NCBI GenBank assembly: GCA_009993005.1
Contig: JAACUH010000063.1
Coordinates: forward strand, 1 to 64,000
Reading direction: 5' to 3'
Source of the DNA: Rhodobacterales bacterium
GTDB taxonomy: Bacteria; Pseudomonadota; Alphaproteobacteria; Rhodobacterales; Rhodobacteraceae
Length of the DNA: 64,000 nucleotides
Shown in pieces: positions 7,582 to 16,529 of this stretch. The notes beneath the pieces were generated by a model, which was not told the origin of the DNA, did not search any database, and saw nothing but the letters and a program-made list of their open reading frames with translations. How positions within the stretch are numbered: the first letter of the stretch is position 1; every line of letters begins with the position of its first letter. Both the position numbers and the translations under genes were made by a program.

Positions 7582-9215
7582 GACCGGGCGTGGCCCATCT
7601 TGCCCGGCTGGTTGGGGCGGCGGTTGTGCTGCACCTGATCCTGATACAACCGAACCACCCGGCGGCGATGACCTGGGGCGCGTTGTGGCTTTTTCCGCTT
7701 GAGTTGCCGGTCATCCTGTTTGGTCTTGTCGCGCTGGGGCGGGGCCGTGCGGGTTTTGCCGTGCGCGGCGTTTTGGTGGCGGCGCTGATCGTGATCGCGG
7801 TGCTGAAGGGGGCGGACCACGGCATGTTCACCGCCTTTGGGCGCGGTTTCAACGTGGTGGGCGATTTGCCGTTGATCGGGGCGGGGGTGCGGCTGCTGCT
7901 GGGCTCTGTCGGCGTGGCGGTCACCTTTGGTGCGGTGTTAATGGCGGCGCTGGGTCTTGCGGGGGCGGCTGTTCTGGCCTGGTGGGCCACCGGGGTTTGG
8001 GCGCGGGTGCGCATAGCGTGGCCCTGGCGTGCGGTATCAGGGGCGGCGGCGGTTCTGGCGGGCGCTCTCGCGGTGGCCGAGATCGGCCAGGCGATGTATC
8101 GCTGGCCTTTGCCCTTTGATCCGCCGGGCGCGGCCTTTACCGCCCGCGTCGGGGCCGAGCGGGTGAACCAGGTGCGCACCACCCTGGCCGAGCTGCGCCT
8201 GTTCGCCGCCACCGCCGCGACCGACCCGTTTGCCGCCGCCGACACAGTGCTGGACAGGATCGACCGCGATGTCCTGATTGTGTTCGTTGAAAGTTATGGC
8301 CGGGCCAGTCTGGACATACCGCTGTATGCCGACCTGCACCGCGCCACGCTGGCCGATGGTGCGGCGCGGCTTGCGGAATTGGGGCTGACCACGCGGTCGG
8401 GGTTTGTGGCGTCGCCGACGCGGGGCGGCCAAAGCTGGCTGGCTCATGCGACCTTTGCCAACGGGCTGTGGATCAACGATCAGCCGCGGTATCGCGCTGC
8501 GCTGGTCAGCGGGCGGGAAACGCTGTTCCACATCGCCGCGCGGTCGGGGTTTCGCACGGCGGCGGTGATGCCGCAGATCACGCTGCCCTGGCCCGAGGCC
8601 GATGTCATGGGGTTTGACACCGTGCTGGCGGCGGCCGGTCTGGGCTACAGGGGTTTGCCGTTCAACTGGGTGACGATGCCGGATCAATTCACCCTGACGG
8701 CGCTGGACCGGCTGTTGCGCAGCGGGCAGGGCGATGGGCGGCCGCTGTTTGCGCAGGTGGTTTTGGCGTCGTCCCATGCGCCATGGGTGCCTGTGCCCGA
8801 TCTTGTGCCTTGGGGCGATGTCGGCGACGGGCGGATTTTCGATGCGATGGCCATGGCGGGTGACCCGCCCGATGTGGTGTGGCGCGATCGCGACAGAGTG
8901 CGCGCCCAGTACCGCCTGTCGATTGATTATGCCCTGCGCACGGTGATCGACTATGCGGCGCGCCATGCCGATGATCCGCCACTGATCTTTGTGGTGGGCG
9001 ATCATCAGGCGGCGGGGTTTGTCGCGCTGGACGACCGGCCCGATGTGCCTGTGCATGTGATCGGCCCCGCTGATCTGGTTGATCGGGTGGCTGACTGGGG
9101 CTGGACGCGCGGGATGATCCCGGCGCCCGAAACGTCGGTGGTGCCGATGGACCGGATGCGCGACCGGTTGTTGCGGGCGTTTTCGACAGCGCCATCAGAC
9201 GGGGCGGCGGGATGA
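7578..9215 (+). CDS. Membrane-anchored sulfatase/alkaline phosphatase superfamily enzyme (LtaS-like topology)
   Basis: 545 residues. About five hydrophobic segments occupy the first 200 residues, followed by a periplasmic sulfatase-fold domain. Visible elements: a metal Glu in VFVESYGR, a candidate Ser/Thr nucleophile in SPTRGGQSW, SSHAPW, and the metal-binding Asp-His of FVVGDHQ. This layout resembles lipoteichoic acid synthase and phosphoethanolamine transferases, which move headgroups between lipids and polymers. GTG at 7578 overlaps the preceding stop, so it is co-translated with the CDP-alcohol enzyme. The precise activity is unknown. Confidence 0.8.
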   Translation: MRPGVAHLARLVGAAVVLHLILIQPNHPAAMTWGALWLFPLELPVILFGLVALGRGRAGFAVRGVLVAALIVIAVLKGADHGMFTAFGRGFNVVGDLPLIGAGVRLLLGSVGVAVTFGAVLMAALGLAGAAVLAWWATGVWARVRIAWPWRAVSGAAAVLAGALAVAEIGQAMYRWPLPFDPPGAAFTARVGAERVNQVRTTLAELRLFAATAATDPFAAADTVLDRIDRDVLIVFVESYGRASLDIPLYADLHRATLADGAARLAELGLTTRSGFVASPTRGGQSWLAHATFANGLWINDQPRYRAALVSGRETLFHIAARSGFRTAAVMPQITLPWPEADVMGFDTVLAAAGLGYRGLPFNWVTMPDQFTLTALDRLLRSGQGDGRPLFAQVVLASSHAPWVPVPDLVPWGDVGDGRIFDAMAMAGDPPDVVWRDRDRVRAQYRLSIDYALRTVIDYAARHADDPPLIFVVGDHQAAGFVALDDRPDVPVHVIGPADLVDRVADWGWTRGMIPAPETSVVPMDRMRDRLLRAFSTAPSDGAAG

Positions 9216-10183
9216 TCCTGCGCCGCCCCCTGCCACCCCGGCTGATCCGGGCGGTGCAGATCGCCATGGCGTTCGCCCTGTTGGCGGTGCTGTGGCATGT
9301 GGCAGACGGGCCTGCTGCGCTGGCCATTCTGGCGCGGGCTGATCCTTGGTGGCTGTTGGCTGCACTGGCCGCGTTGACCCTGCAAACGCTGTTTTCCGCA
9401 CTGCGTTGGCGGCTGACCGCCGGGGCGCTTGGAATTGTGCTGTCGCGGCGGCGGGCGATTGGCGAATACTATCTGTCGCAGATCGTCAACCAGTCGCTGC
9501 CGGGTGGCATGATTGGCGATGCCGGGCGCGCAGTGCGCAGCCGGGGGCAGGCGGGGCTGTTGGCCGCCGGGCAGGCCGTGGTGTTTGAGCGGCTGGCCGG
9601 GCAGATCGCGATGTTTGTGGTGATGACGCTGGCCTTTGGGGTCACTCTGGCCCGGCCCGGCGGGGTGGATTGGCCTGCCTGGGCGCTTGGGCCGGTGATG
9701 CTGATTGTCGCGGGGGGGCTGGCGCTGCCGGGTGTGCTGTGGGCGGCTGTGCGGCTGCCGGGCCGGTTGGGGCAGGGCGTGCGCGGATTCTGGCGGGCCC
9801 TGGCCGCCGCTTTGACGGCGCGCGGGGTTCTGCCCGCTCAGGTGGGGCTCAGCGCCGCGACGACGCTGTGCAACCTCGCCGCCTTTGGCTTTTGCGCCCA
9901 TGCAGTAGGGGCTGTGCTGTCACCGGTGGCGGTGATGGCGCTGGTGCCGCTGATCCTGTTCACCATGCTGATCCCGATTTCAGTCAGTGGCTGGGGCCTG
10001 CGCGAAGGGGCCGCGGCGGCGCTGTTTCCCATCGCCGGGGCAACGGCGGCGCAAGGGCTTGCCGCCAGCATTGCCTTTGGTCTCGCCTTTCTTGTGGCCG
10101 TTGTGCCCGGTGTCGTGCCGTTGTGGCTGCGGCCAAAGGCGCAGACGGTGAAACGGAAGGCACAGCGGCGTGTTGATCCCTGA
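9212..10183 (+). CDS. YbhN/UPF0104 family membrane protein (lysylphosphatidylglycerol synthase transmembrane-domain-like)
   Basis: 323-residue membrane protein with about eight hydrophobic segments. Family features include a SALRWRLTAG segment, EYYLSQIVNQSLPGGMIGDAGRAV (residues about 89-112) and the late LIPISVSGWGLREGA motif, as in the MprF flippase-like domain. There is no catalytic aminoacyl-transferase domain. The ATG overlaps the stop of the sulfatase-fold gene (ATGA). A role as lipid flippase or translocator for the product of the two upstream enzymes is inferred from context. Confidence 0.85.
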   Translation: MILRRPLPPRLIRAVQIAMAFALLAVLWHVADGPAALAILARADPWWLLAALAALTLQTLFSALRWRLTAGALGIVLSRRRAIGEYYLSQIVNQSLPGGMIGDAGRAVRSRGQAGLLAAGQAVVFERLAGQIAMFVVMTLAFGVTLARPGGVDWPAWALGPVMLIVAGGLALPGVLWAAVRLPGRLGQGVRGFWRALAAALTARGVLPAQVGLSAATTLCNLAAFGFCAHAVGAVLSPVAVMALVPLILFTMLIPISVSGWGLREGAAAALFPIAGATAAQGLAASIAFGLAFLVAVVPGVVPLWLRPKAQTVKRKAQRRVDP

Positions 10184-10246
10184 CCAGCGGGTTTCTACAA
10201 TGCAAAGCTTGCCAACCGGCGGACCCGACTTAGACTTGTCGGTAGT

Positions 10247-10272
10247 TTTCGAGGATAGGTTTCGAGGATAGG
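10247..10272 (+). repeat. 13-bp tandem duplication carrying two Shine-Dalgarno-like sites
   Basis: TTTCGAGGATAGG occurs twice head to tail (10247-10259 and 10260-10272), immediately before the binding-protein start at 10280. Each copy contains GAGGA. The second copy, centred about 12 bases from the ATG, is the likely ribosome site. It looks like a recent slippage or tandem duplication. Confidence 0.8.
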
Positions 10273-10279
10273 ACAGACC

Positions 10280-11275
10280 ATGACATCCACGTTTTCCCGA
10301 CGCCGCCTTCTTGCCACTGGGGCTGCTGGGCTGGGTGCCGCCTCGCTGGGCCTTGGGCCACGGCGGGCACAGGCGCAAACAGCGGTAGCGCTGCAACTGT
10401 CCTGGCTGCACTCGGTGCAGTTTGGCGGCAGTTACATCGCGCAGGACCGGGGGTTCTGGCGTGAGGCCGGGCTGGAGGTGGCGCTGTTGTCGGGCGGTCC
10501 GAACGCGCCGGTGGAACCGCCGGTTGTATCGGGCACGGCGCTGATCGGCATTTCCGCCGCCGATTACACTGCCGCCGCCGTGGCGCAGGGCGCGCCTTTC
10601 AAAATCCTTGGCGTGGCGATGCAGAAAAACCCGTTTGTCGTGGCGTCGCTGCCCGTAAATCCGGTGAACACCCCCGCCGATCTGGTGGGCAAGAGGATCG
10701 GCATGGCCTTGGCCAACATGCCGGTGTTGCAGGCGCTGTGCACCCTGAATGGCGTGGATGTCGCGGCGATCGAGGTGATCCCGACCCAGTATTCGGCGCA
10801 ACCGCTGTTGGCGGGCGAGGTGGATTGCCTGTTGTGCTGGGAAACCGATCTGCCGGTGGCGATGGCGATGCAGGGCGTGGACAGCGTGACGATGCTGTTG
10901 GCCGACCATGGCTATGCGCTGCATTCGCAGACCTATATCGCCACCGATGACAGCATCGCCAACCACCGGGCCGATCTGGTGGCGCTGATGGCCGGGGAAG
11001 TGCGCGGGTGGGATGCCTATCGCGCCGACACCGACGCCGCAGCCGACCTGACGGTGCGGATGTTCCCCGATGCCGGGCTGGATCTGCCGACCCAGAAATT
11101 GCAGGCCACACGGCAGGTGCCGCTGATGTTTTCCGATCTGACCGACGCCAATGGGTTTGGCTGGTGGAGCGATGAAACCGTGGCCGCCAACATCGAAACC
11201 CTTGCCTTGCTGGGGCGCCCAGTGACGCCCGACTTGTGGGACCGTTCGATTTTGGAAGAGGTTCATGGCGCGTGA
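10280..11275 (+). CDS. ABC transporter substrate-binding protein, NMT1/THI5-like
   Basis: 331-residue periplasmic binding protein. A twin-arginine signal (SRRRLLATGAAG) and AQA cleavage region end near residue 32. The mature start LQLSWLHSVQFGGSYIAQDR is typical of the NMT1/ThiY/SsuA group that binds thiamine precursors, riboflavin-like molecules, taurine or nitrate-type ligands. It overlaps the ATPase gene by 11 bp. The ligand is not evident; the co-transcribed glycosyltransferase is unusual for this transporter class. Confidence 0.88.
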   Translation: MTSTFSRRRLLATGAAGLGAASLGLGPRRAQAQTAVALQLSWLHSVQFGGSYIAQDRGFWREAGLEVALLSGGPNAPVEPPVVSGTALIGISAADYTAAAVAQGAPFKILGVAMQKNPFVVASLPVNPVNTPADLVGKRIGMALANMPVLQALCTLNGVDVAAIEVIPTQYSAQPLLAGEVDCLLCWETDLPVAMAMQGVDSVTMLLADHGYALHSQTYIATDDSIANHRADLVALMAGEVRGWDAYRADTDAAADLTVRMFPDAGLDLPTQKLQATRQVPLMFSDLTDANGFGWWSDETVAANIETLALLGRPVTPDLWDRSILEEVHGA

Positions 11276-12065
11276 CGACAGGCCGCCGCCGGGCATTGTC
11301 TGCACCGGTCTTGGCAAGACGTTTCCGGATGGCACAGCGGCGCTGTGCCCGATCGACCTGACGTTTCAGGCGGGCCACACCACCGCGCTGGTCGGTCCGT
11401 CCGGCTGTGGCAAATCCACTTTGCTGCGGCTGATCTCTGGGTTGGAGACGCCCAGCATCGGGCGCGTTGAAATCGGCGGTGCGCCGCCGGCTGACACGCT
11501 GGCACGGGCCGGTCTGGCGGTGGCGTTTCAGGATCCGTCGCTGCTGCCGTGGCGCACGGTGCGCGGCAACATCGAACTGGCCCTAGGGCTGGCGCGGCAT
11601 CCGGTGGTGGACCGGGATGTGGATCAGCTGATCCGCCTTGTGGGGTTGGATGGCTTTGCCGACGTCCGCCCTGCGGCCTTGTCCGGCGGAATGCGCCAGA
11701 GGGCTGCCATTGCCCGCGCACTGGCCACCGGGCCGGGGCTGTTGCTGTTGGATGAACCGTTCGGCGCGGTGGATGAATTGACGCGTCAGCAACTGGCCCA
11801 GGATCTGCCGCGGATCTGGGAGGCGCGGGGCACCACCACCGTTCTGGTCACCCATTCGGTGAGCGAGGCGGTTATGCTGTCGGATCGGATCATCGTGTTG
11901 TCCGCCCGTCCGGCAGAAGTGATCGAGGATATTGCGGTGGACCTGCCGCGCCCGCGCGACCCCGATCTGGGGCGCAGCGCCGAATTTGACGCGCTGACCG
12001 ACCGGGTGTTTGCCGCCCTGTCCCGTGGCATGGTGACGCGCGAACCGCCGTTGGCTGCGCAATGA
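11265..12065 (+). CDS. ABC transporter ATP-binding protein (NitT/TauT type)
   Basis: 266-residue nucleotide-binding subunit. Walker A GPSGCGKST near residue 45, Q-loop FQDPSLLPW, signature LSGGMRQRAAIARAL, Walker B LLLLDEPFGAVD and the H-loop LVTHS are all intact. The short Q-loop form LLPW is the hallmark of the nitrate/taurine/sulfonate ATPases. The ATG at 11265 lies within the end of the binding-protein gene, and the stop overlaps the permease start. Confidence 0.93.
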   Translation: MARDDRPPPGIVCTGLGKTFPDGTAALCPIDLTFQAGHTTALVGPSGCGKSTLLRLISGLETPSIGRVEIGGAPPADTLARAGLAVAFQDPSLLPWRTVRGNIELALGLARHPVVDRDVDQLIRLVGLDGFADVRPAALSGGMRQRAAIARALATGPGLLLLDEPFGAVDELTRQQLAQDLPRIWEARGTTTVLVTHSVSEAVMLSDRIIVLSARPAEVIEDIAVDLPRPRDPDLGRSAEFDALTDRVFAALSRGMVTREPPLAAQ

Positions 12066-13639
12066 CGATGGCGGCTGTTGTGGCGGCCCCGGCGCGGGGT
12101 GGGTTTGCCACGGCGCTGGCGCTGATCGGCTTTCTGGCGCTGTGGGAAACCGCCGCGCGGGGGCTGAGTGGCGCTTATGTTCTGGCCGCCCCGTCCGAGG
12201 TGGTGGTGTATATCGCCAACAACGCCGGGCTGTTGGGGCGGGCCCTTGCGGTCACGCTGGGCCACGCGGCGGTGGGGTTTCTTCTGGGCAATCTGGCGGC
12301 GCTGGGGCTGGCTGCGGTGGCCGTGGTGTGGCCGCGCAGTCAGGGGGTGGTGACTGGCCTTGCCCTGTTGGTGTTCTGCCTGCCGCTGGTGGCGACGGGG
12401 CCGATCCTGCGGGTGTTTTTCGGCCCCGGACCCTGGCCACAGATCCTGTTGGCGGCGCTTGCGGTGTATTACACCACGCTGATCCCACTGTTGGTCGGGC
12501 TGCGGGCAGTGCCGGCCAGCTGGTTTGATCTGGTGCGCAGCTATGGGCGGGGGCGGTGGTCGGCGCTGGTGCATGTGCGCGCGGTGGCGGCGCTGCCTTA
12601 TCTGTTCGCCGGGTTGCAGATTGCCGCGCCGGCGGCGTTTCTGGGCGCGATGGTGGGTGAATTCACCGGCGCCGAGCGGGGCATGGGCGTGCTGACCATC
12701 CGGGCAATGCGCGCCCTTGACGTGCCGATGACCTGGGCCTTGGCCAGCGTTGCCACCGCTGTGGCGATTGCCGCCTATCTGGCTCTTGGGTGGGTCGCGC
12801 GGCGGGTGCTGCGCGATGATCCGCCGGTGATTTTGGCAGCGCCGCCGCTGGCCGGGGCGCGCCGGCCGTTCGCAGCGGTGGGTGACATTGCAATCGTCAC
12901 CGGCATTGCCCTTGTGCTGTGGTGGGGGGCGCTGGAATGGGCGGGCCTCAGCCGGTTTTTCGCCAAGCGCCCCGCTGATGTGTTTGAGGCGCTGGTCCTC
13001 GCCCCCGATGCGGCGGCAACCCGCGCCACGCTGTTTGCGGCATTGGCCGAAACGGCGGTGTTTCTGGTGCCGGGCTATCTGGCCGGGCTGGTGGCGGGCG
13101 CGGGATTGGCGATTTTGCTGGTGCTGGTGCCGGGGCTGGCTGGTCTGGTGATGCCGCTGGCCATTGCGTTGCGATCAGTGCCGATCGTGACCACGGCGCC
13201 TTTGGTGGTGCTGCTGCTGGGGCGGGGCGCGGTGGGCACGGTCGTTCTGGTGGCGGTGATGGTGTTTTTCCCCACCTTTGTCGCCTGCCTGCACGGGCTG
13301 GGCCGCGCGCCGGGGCAGGTGATGGACGTGATGCGCAGCTATGCCGCCGGACCGGTGGCGCGGCTGGTGCGGGTGGGCATCCCGGCCATGGCGCCGGCGT
13401 TTTTCGCGGCGGCGCGGATGAACGTGCCCGCCGCGATCCTCGCGGTGACAGTCGTCGAGTGGCTGGCAACGGGCAAGGGCATCGGCAGCCTGATGGCGCT
13501 GTCGGCGTCCTTGTCCGATTACAACATGTTGTGGAGCGCGGTTGTGATCGTGTCGGCCTTGTCGGCGCTGGGCTATGGCGCGGTGGGGCTGGTCGAGGCG
13601 CGGGTGCTGCGCACCTATGCGCCCGAGCAGTTGGCATGA
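12062..13639 (+). CDS. ABC transporter permease with two fused membrane domains
   Basis: 525 residues containing two NitT/TauT-type permease domains in tandem. Each has a coupling (EAA-like) segment: DLVRSYGRGRWSALVHVR near residue 157 and DVMRSYAAGPVARLVRVG near residue 422. Each is followed by a membrane block ending in a conserved acidic motif (MVGEF and TVVEW). Most relatives are homodimers of single-domain permeases, so this fusion forms the pore in one chain and allows the halves to diverge. It is translationally coupled on both sides by ATGA overlaps. Confidence 0.9.
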   Translation: MTMAAVVAAPARGGFATALALIGFLALWETAARGLSGAYVLAAPSEVVVYIANNAGLLGRALAVTLGHAAVGFLLGNLAALGLAAVAVVWPRSQGVVTGLALLVFCLPLVATGPILRVFFGPGPWPQILLAALAVYYTTLIPLLVGLRAVPASWFDLVRSYGRGRWSALVHVRAVAALPYLFAGLQIAAPAAFLGAMVGEFTGAERGMGVLTIRAMRALDVPMTWALASVATAVAIAAYLALGWVARRVLRDDPPVILAAPPLAGARRPFAAVGDIAIVTGIALVLWWGALEWAGLSRFFAKRPADVFEALVLAPDAAATRATLFAALAETAVFLVPGYLAGLVAGAGLAILLVLVPGLAGLVMPLAIALRSVPIVTTAPLVVLLLGRGAVGTVVLVAVMVFFPTFVACLHGLGRAPGQVMDVMRSYAAGPVARLVRVGIPAMAPAFFAAARMNVPAAILAVTVVEWLATGKGIGSLMALSASLSDYNMLWSAVVIVSALSALGYGAVGLVEARVLRTYAPEQLA

Positions 13640-14688
13640 CCCTGCGCGCCGCCGCCTTTGCGATTCCCGGTGATCTGACCACCCTGACCGGCGGTTACAT
13701 CTATGAACGGCGGCTGCTGGAAGGGTTGCGCGCACAGGGCCGCGCTGTGGCGCATATCCAGCTGGGCGCGTCCTGGCCCGATCCAACGGTGGGCGACATG
13801 GAGGATGCCATCAACCGGCTGTGCGCGGTGGAACCCGCGCGTGCGCTGATTCTCGATGGGTTCATCTCGGGCGCGGCTGATACCGCAGGGCTGGCCCGGG
13901 TTCGCGCGCCGATGGTGGCAATGGTGCATCACCCGCTGGCGCTGGAACAGGGGCTGGGCGCGGCGCGGCGGGCCCAGTTGTTTGCCAGCGAACGGGCCAA
14001 TCTGGCCCTGATGGCCCATGTTCTGGTGCCCAGCCCGCACACCGCCGCCACCCTTGTGGCGCAATATGACGTTGCGCCGGGGCGCATCACCATTGCCCGG
14101 CCTGGAACCGACCGGCCAATGGTGCGGCCCGCGCCAATCGATCCGCCGCTGATCCTGGCGGTGGGCATCCAGCATCCGCGCAAGGGGCACGATGTTTTAC
14201 TGGCTGCGCTGGCGCAGATTCAGGGGGCGGCGTGGCAGGCGGTGATTGTCGGCGGCACATATGACGCGGCGCATAGTGCGGCGCTGGCGCGCCAGTTGCT
14301 GGCGCTGGGGCTGAACCGGCGGGTGCGGTTTGCCGGGCGGGTTTCGGCGGCGGATCTGGCAGGGCTTTACGCGCAGGCCAGCATATTTGCACTGGCCACC
14401 CGCTACGAGGGCTATGGCATCGTGTTTGACGAGGCATTGTCGCATGGCCTGCCGATCGTCAGTTGCCGCACCGGTGCCGTGCCTGACACAGTGCCGCCCG
14501 AGGCGGGCCTTCTGGTGCCCCCCGATGCGCCCGAGGCTTTTGCCCGTGCCCTCGACAGCCTGTTGCAGGATGGCGCGCTGCGGCGTCAGATGGCACGGGC
14601 AGCGGCGGCAGCGGGGGCGCAACTGCCCGGTTGGCGCGACACGGCCGCCTGTGCGGGGCGGGTGCTGGATCACTTGACCCGGCTTTGA
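13636..14688 (+). CDS. Glycosyltransferase family 4-like protein
   Basis: 350-residue GT-B fold transferase. The C-terminal half carries LAVGIQHPRKGHDVLLAAL and the nucleotide-sugar-binding E-x7-E motif (RYEGYGIVFDEAL), followed by GLPIVSCRTGAVPD. There is no signal peptide, so it is cytoplasmic. The ATG at 13636 overlaps the permease stop, making it the fourth gene of the ABC operon. The context hints that an imported or internal compound is glycosylated; acceptor and donor are unknown. Confidence 0.88.
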   Translation: MTLRAAAFAIPGDLTTLTGGYIYERRLLEGLRAQGRAVAHIQLGASWPDPTVGDMEDAINRLCAVEPARALILDGFISGAADTAGLARVRAPMVAMVHHPLALEQGLGAARRAQLFASERANLALMAHVLVPSPHTAATLVAQYDVAPGRITIARPGTDRPMVRPAPIDPPLILAVGIQHPRKGHDVLLAALAQIQGAAWQAVIVGGTYDAAHSAALARQLLALGLNRRVRFAGRVSAADLAGLYAQASIFALATRYEGYGIVFDEALSHGLPIVSCRTGAVPDTVPPEAGLLVPPDAPEAFARALDSLLQDGALRRQMARAAAAAGAQLPGWRDTAACAGRVLDHLTRL

Positions 14689-14763
14689 TGGCAGGCGTCG
14701 GCTGATCCTGTCGGCGAACAGGGCGGGCGCGCCCGGCTCTGGCCAACGGCGGGCAATGGCCCT

Positions 14764-14781
14764 AACACTTGGCCAGGTGTT
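14764..14781. promoter_or_regulatory. Imperfect 18-bp palindrome upstream of MFS gene
   Basis: AACACTTGGCCAGGTGTT matches its reverse complement at 16 of 18 positions. It lies in the 138-bp gap before the MFS gene, ending 45 bp before the preferred GTG at 14827. Candidate operator; no dedicated regulator gene is adjacent. Confidence 0.35.
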
Positions 14782-14826
14782 GTGGCGGCCCGGCCTGCCG
14801 CCGCCGCCGCGCAAAAAGGTGTTTCC

Positions 14827-16443
14827 GTGCCCGATCGCCCGTCGCCCCTGATCCTGTTTCGCAACCAGACCTTCCGGTCGCTCTGGGTTGCGTCGCTGGC
14901 GTCGAATTTCGGCGGGCTGGTACAGGCGGTGGGGGCGGCCTGGCTGATGACATCGCTGTCCAACTCGCAAAGCATGGTGGCGCTGGTGCAGGGGTCGGTC
15001 ACCCTGCCGATCATGGTGTTTTCCTTGATGGCGGGGGTGTTTGCCGATAATTTCGACCGCCGCCGCGTCATGCTGATTGCCCAGGGGTTCATGTTTGTGG
15101 TGTCTGTCACGCTGACCTTCATGGCGCTGAACGGGTGGCTGTCGCCGTGGCTGTTGCTGGGCTTCACGTTCCTGATCGGCTGTGGCACCGCGCTGCACAA
15201 TCCGTCATGGCAGGCGACGATGGGCGATATCGTGACGCGCGAAGAACTGCCCGCTGCGGTGTCGTTGAACAGCATGGGCTTCAACCTGATGCGCAGCATC
15301 GGGCCGGCGGCCGGTGGGGCCATTGTCGCGCTGGCCGGGGCGGCGGCGGCGTTTGCGGTGAATGCGTTCAGTTATGTGGCAATCATCCTGGCGCTGCTGC
15401 GCTGGAAGGCCCCGGTGCGCGACACGCATCTGCCGCGCGAGCCGATGGGCAGCGCCTTTGCCGCCGGTCTGCGCTATGTCGCCATGTCGCCCAACCTGTT
15501 GCGGGTGATCCTGCGGGGGTTCTGGTTCGGCCTGGCGGCGATTGCCCTGTTGGCGCTTTTGCCGGTGGTGGTGCGCGAAACGTTGCAGGGCAATGCCTTT
15601 GTCTATGGCGTTCTGCTGGGGTGTTTCGGCCTCGGGGCCGTGGCGGGGGCGCTGACCAGTGCGCGGTTGCGCGACCGGTTCAACAACGAAACCATCACGC
15701 GCGGCGCCTTTGTGCTGTATGGGGTCGGCTGTGTTGTTCTGGGGTTCAGCCCCAGCGCGGTTGCGTCGGGTGCGGCGCTGTTGCTGACCGGGGCGTGCTG
15801 GGTGATCGTCCTGTCGATGTTCAACGTGACGATTCAGCTATCGACGCCGCGCTGGGTGGTCGGGCGGGTTCTGGCGCTTTACCAGACGGGCACTTTTGGC
15901 GGCATGGCAGGGGGCAGCCTGATCTGGGGCCTCATGGCCGAACGCAGCGGGCCCGGAGCCGCCCTGGCCGTGGCGGCGGTGCTTCTGGTGTTGGGGGCAC
16001 TGATCGGGTTGCGCCTGCCCCTGCCCGAATTTTCGGGGCTGAACCTTGATCCGCTGAACCGGTTCCGTGAACCGGCGCTGCGGTTCGATCTCAGTTATCG
16101 CAGCGGGCCGGTGTTGGTGATGGTGGATTACGAGATCGCCCAGCAGGACGTGCCCGAGTTTCTGTCAGCGATGGCCCAGCGGCGCCGCGTGCGCATCCGC
16201 GACGGGGCGCAACAATGGGTGCTGCTGCGCGATCTTCAGCACCCCGAACATTGGAGCGAAAGCTATCATGTGCCGACATGGGGCGAATACATCCGCCACA
16301 ACGAAAGGCGCACCCTTGCCGATGCCGCCTTGGCCGACCGGCTGCGCGCCCTGCACCGGGGGGCGGGCGGGCCGGTGGTGCACCGGATGATCGAGCGGCA
16401 GACGGTGCCGCTGCGCGACGACATGCTGTTGCGCGATCTGTGA
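14827..16443 (+). CDS. MFS transporter (MFS_3 / enterobactin-exporter-like) with C-terminal soluble domain
   Basis: 538 residues. About 400 residues form 12 membrane segments, including the MFS loop DNFDRRRV between helices 2 and 3. A roughly 120-residue hydrophilic tail follows (VMVDYEIAQQDVPEFLSAM onward), as in full-length MFS_3 proteins, where it resembles an antibiotic-monooxygenase-like fold. The GTG at 14827 is preferred because AAAAAGGTG precedes it at good spacing; GTG at 14782 would directly follow the palindrome. Probably a small-molecule exporter; substrate unknown. Confidence 0.85.
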   Translation: MPDRPSPLILFRNQTFRSLWVASLASNFGGLVQAVGAAWLMTSLSNSQSMVALVQGSVTLPIMVFSLMAGVFADNFDRRRVMLIAQGFMFVVSVTLTFMALNGWLSPWLLLGFTFLIGCGTALHNPSWQATMGDIVTREELPAAVSLNSMGFNLMRSIGPAAGGAIVALAGAAAAFAVNAFSYVAIILALLRWKAPVRDTHLPREPMGSAFAAGLRYVAMSPNLLRVILRGFWFGLAAIALLALLPVVVRETLQGNAFVYGVLLGCFGLGAVAGALTSARLRDRFNNETITRGAFVLYGVGCVVLGFSPSAVASGAALLLTGACWVIVLSMFNVTIQLSTPRWVVGRVLALYQTGTFGGMAGGSLIWGLMAERSGPGAALAVAAVLLVLGALIGLRLPLPEFSGLNLDPLNRFREPALRFDLSYRSGPVLVMVDYEIAQQDVPEFLSAMAQRRRVRIRDGAQQWVLLRDLQHPEHWSESYHVPTWGEYIRHNERRTLADAALADRLRALHRGAGGPVVHRMIERQTVPLRDDMLLRDL

Positions 16444-16529
16444 CCGCATCCTCCGGGCAAATCCGGGATTGACGAAACTGACCTGCTGACATAGCGGCGT
16501 TCTCATCTTTCCGAGAAAGGCCAGCACCC

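Noticed and set aside
14827-16443. The hydrophilic tail of the MFS protein as a novel fusion
   Set aside because: Full-length MFS_3 family proteins normally carry such a C-terminal domain, so this is not unusual.
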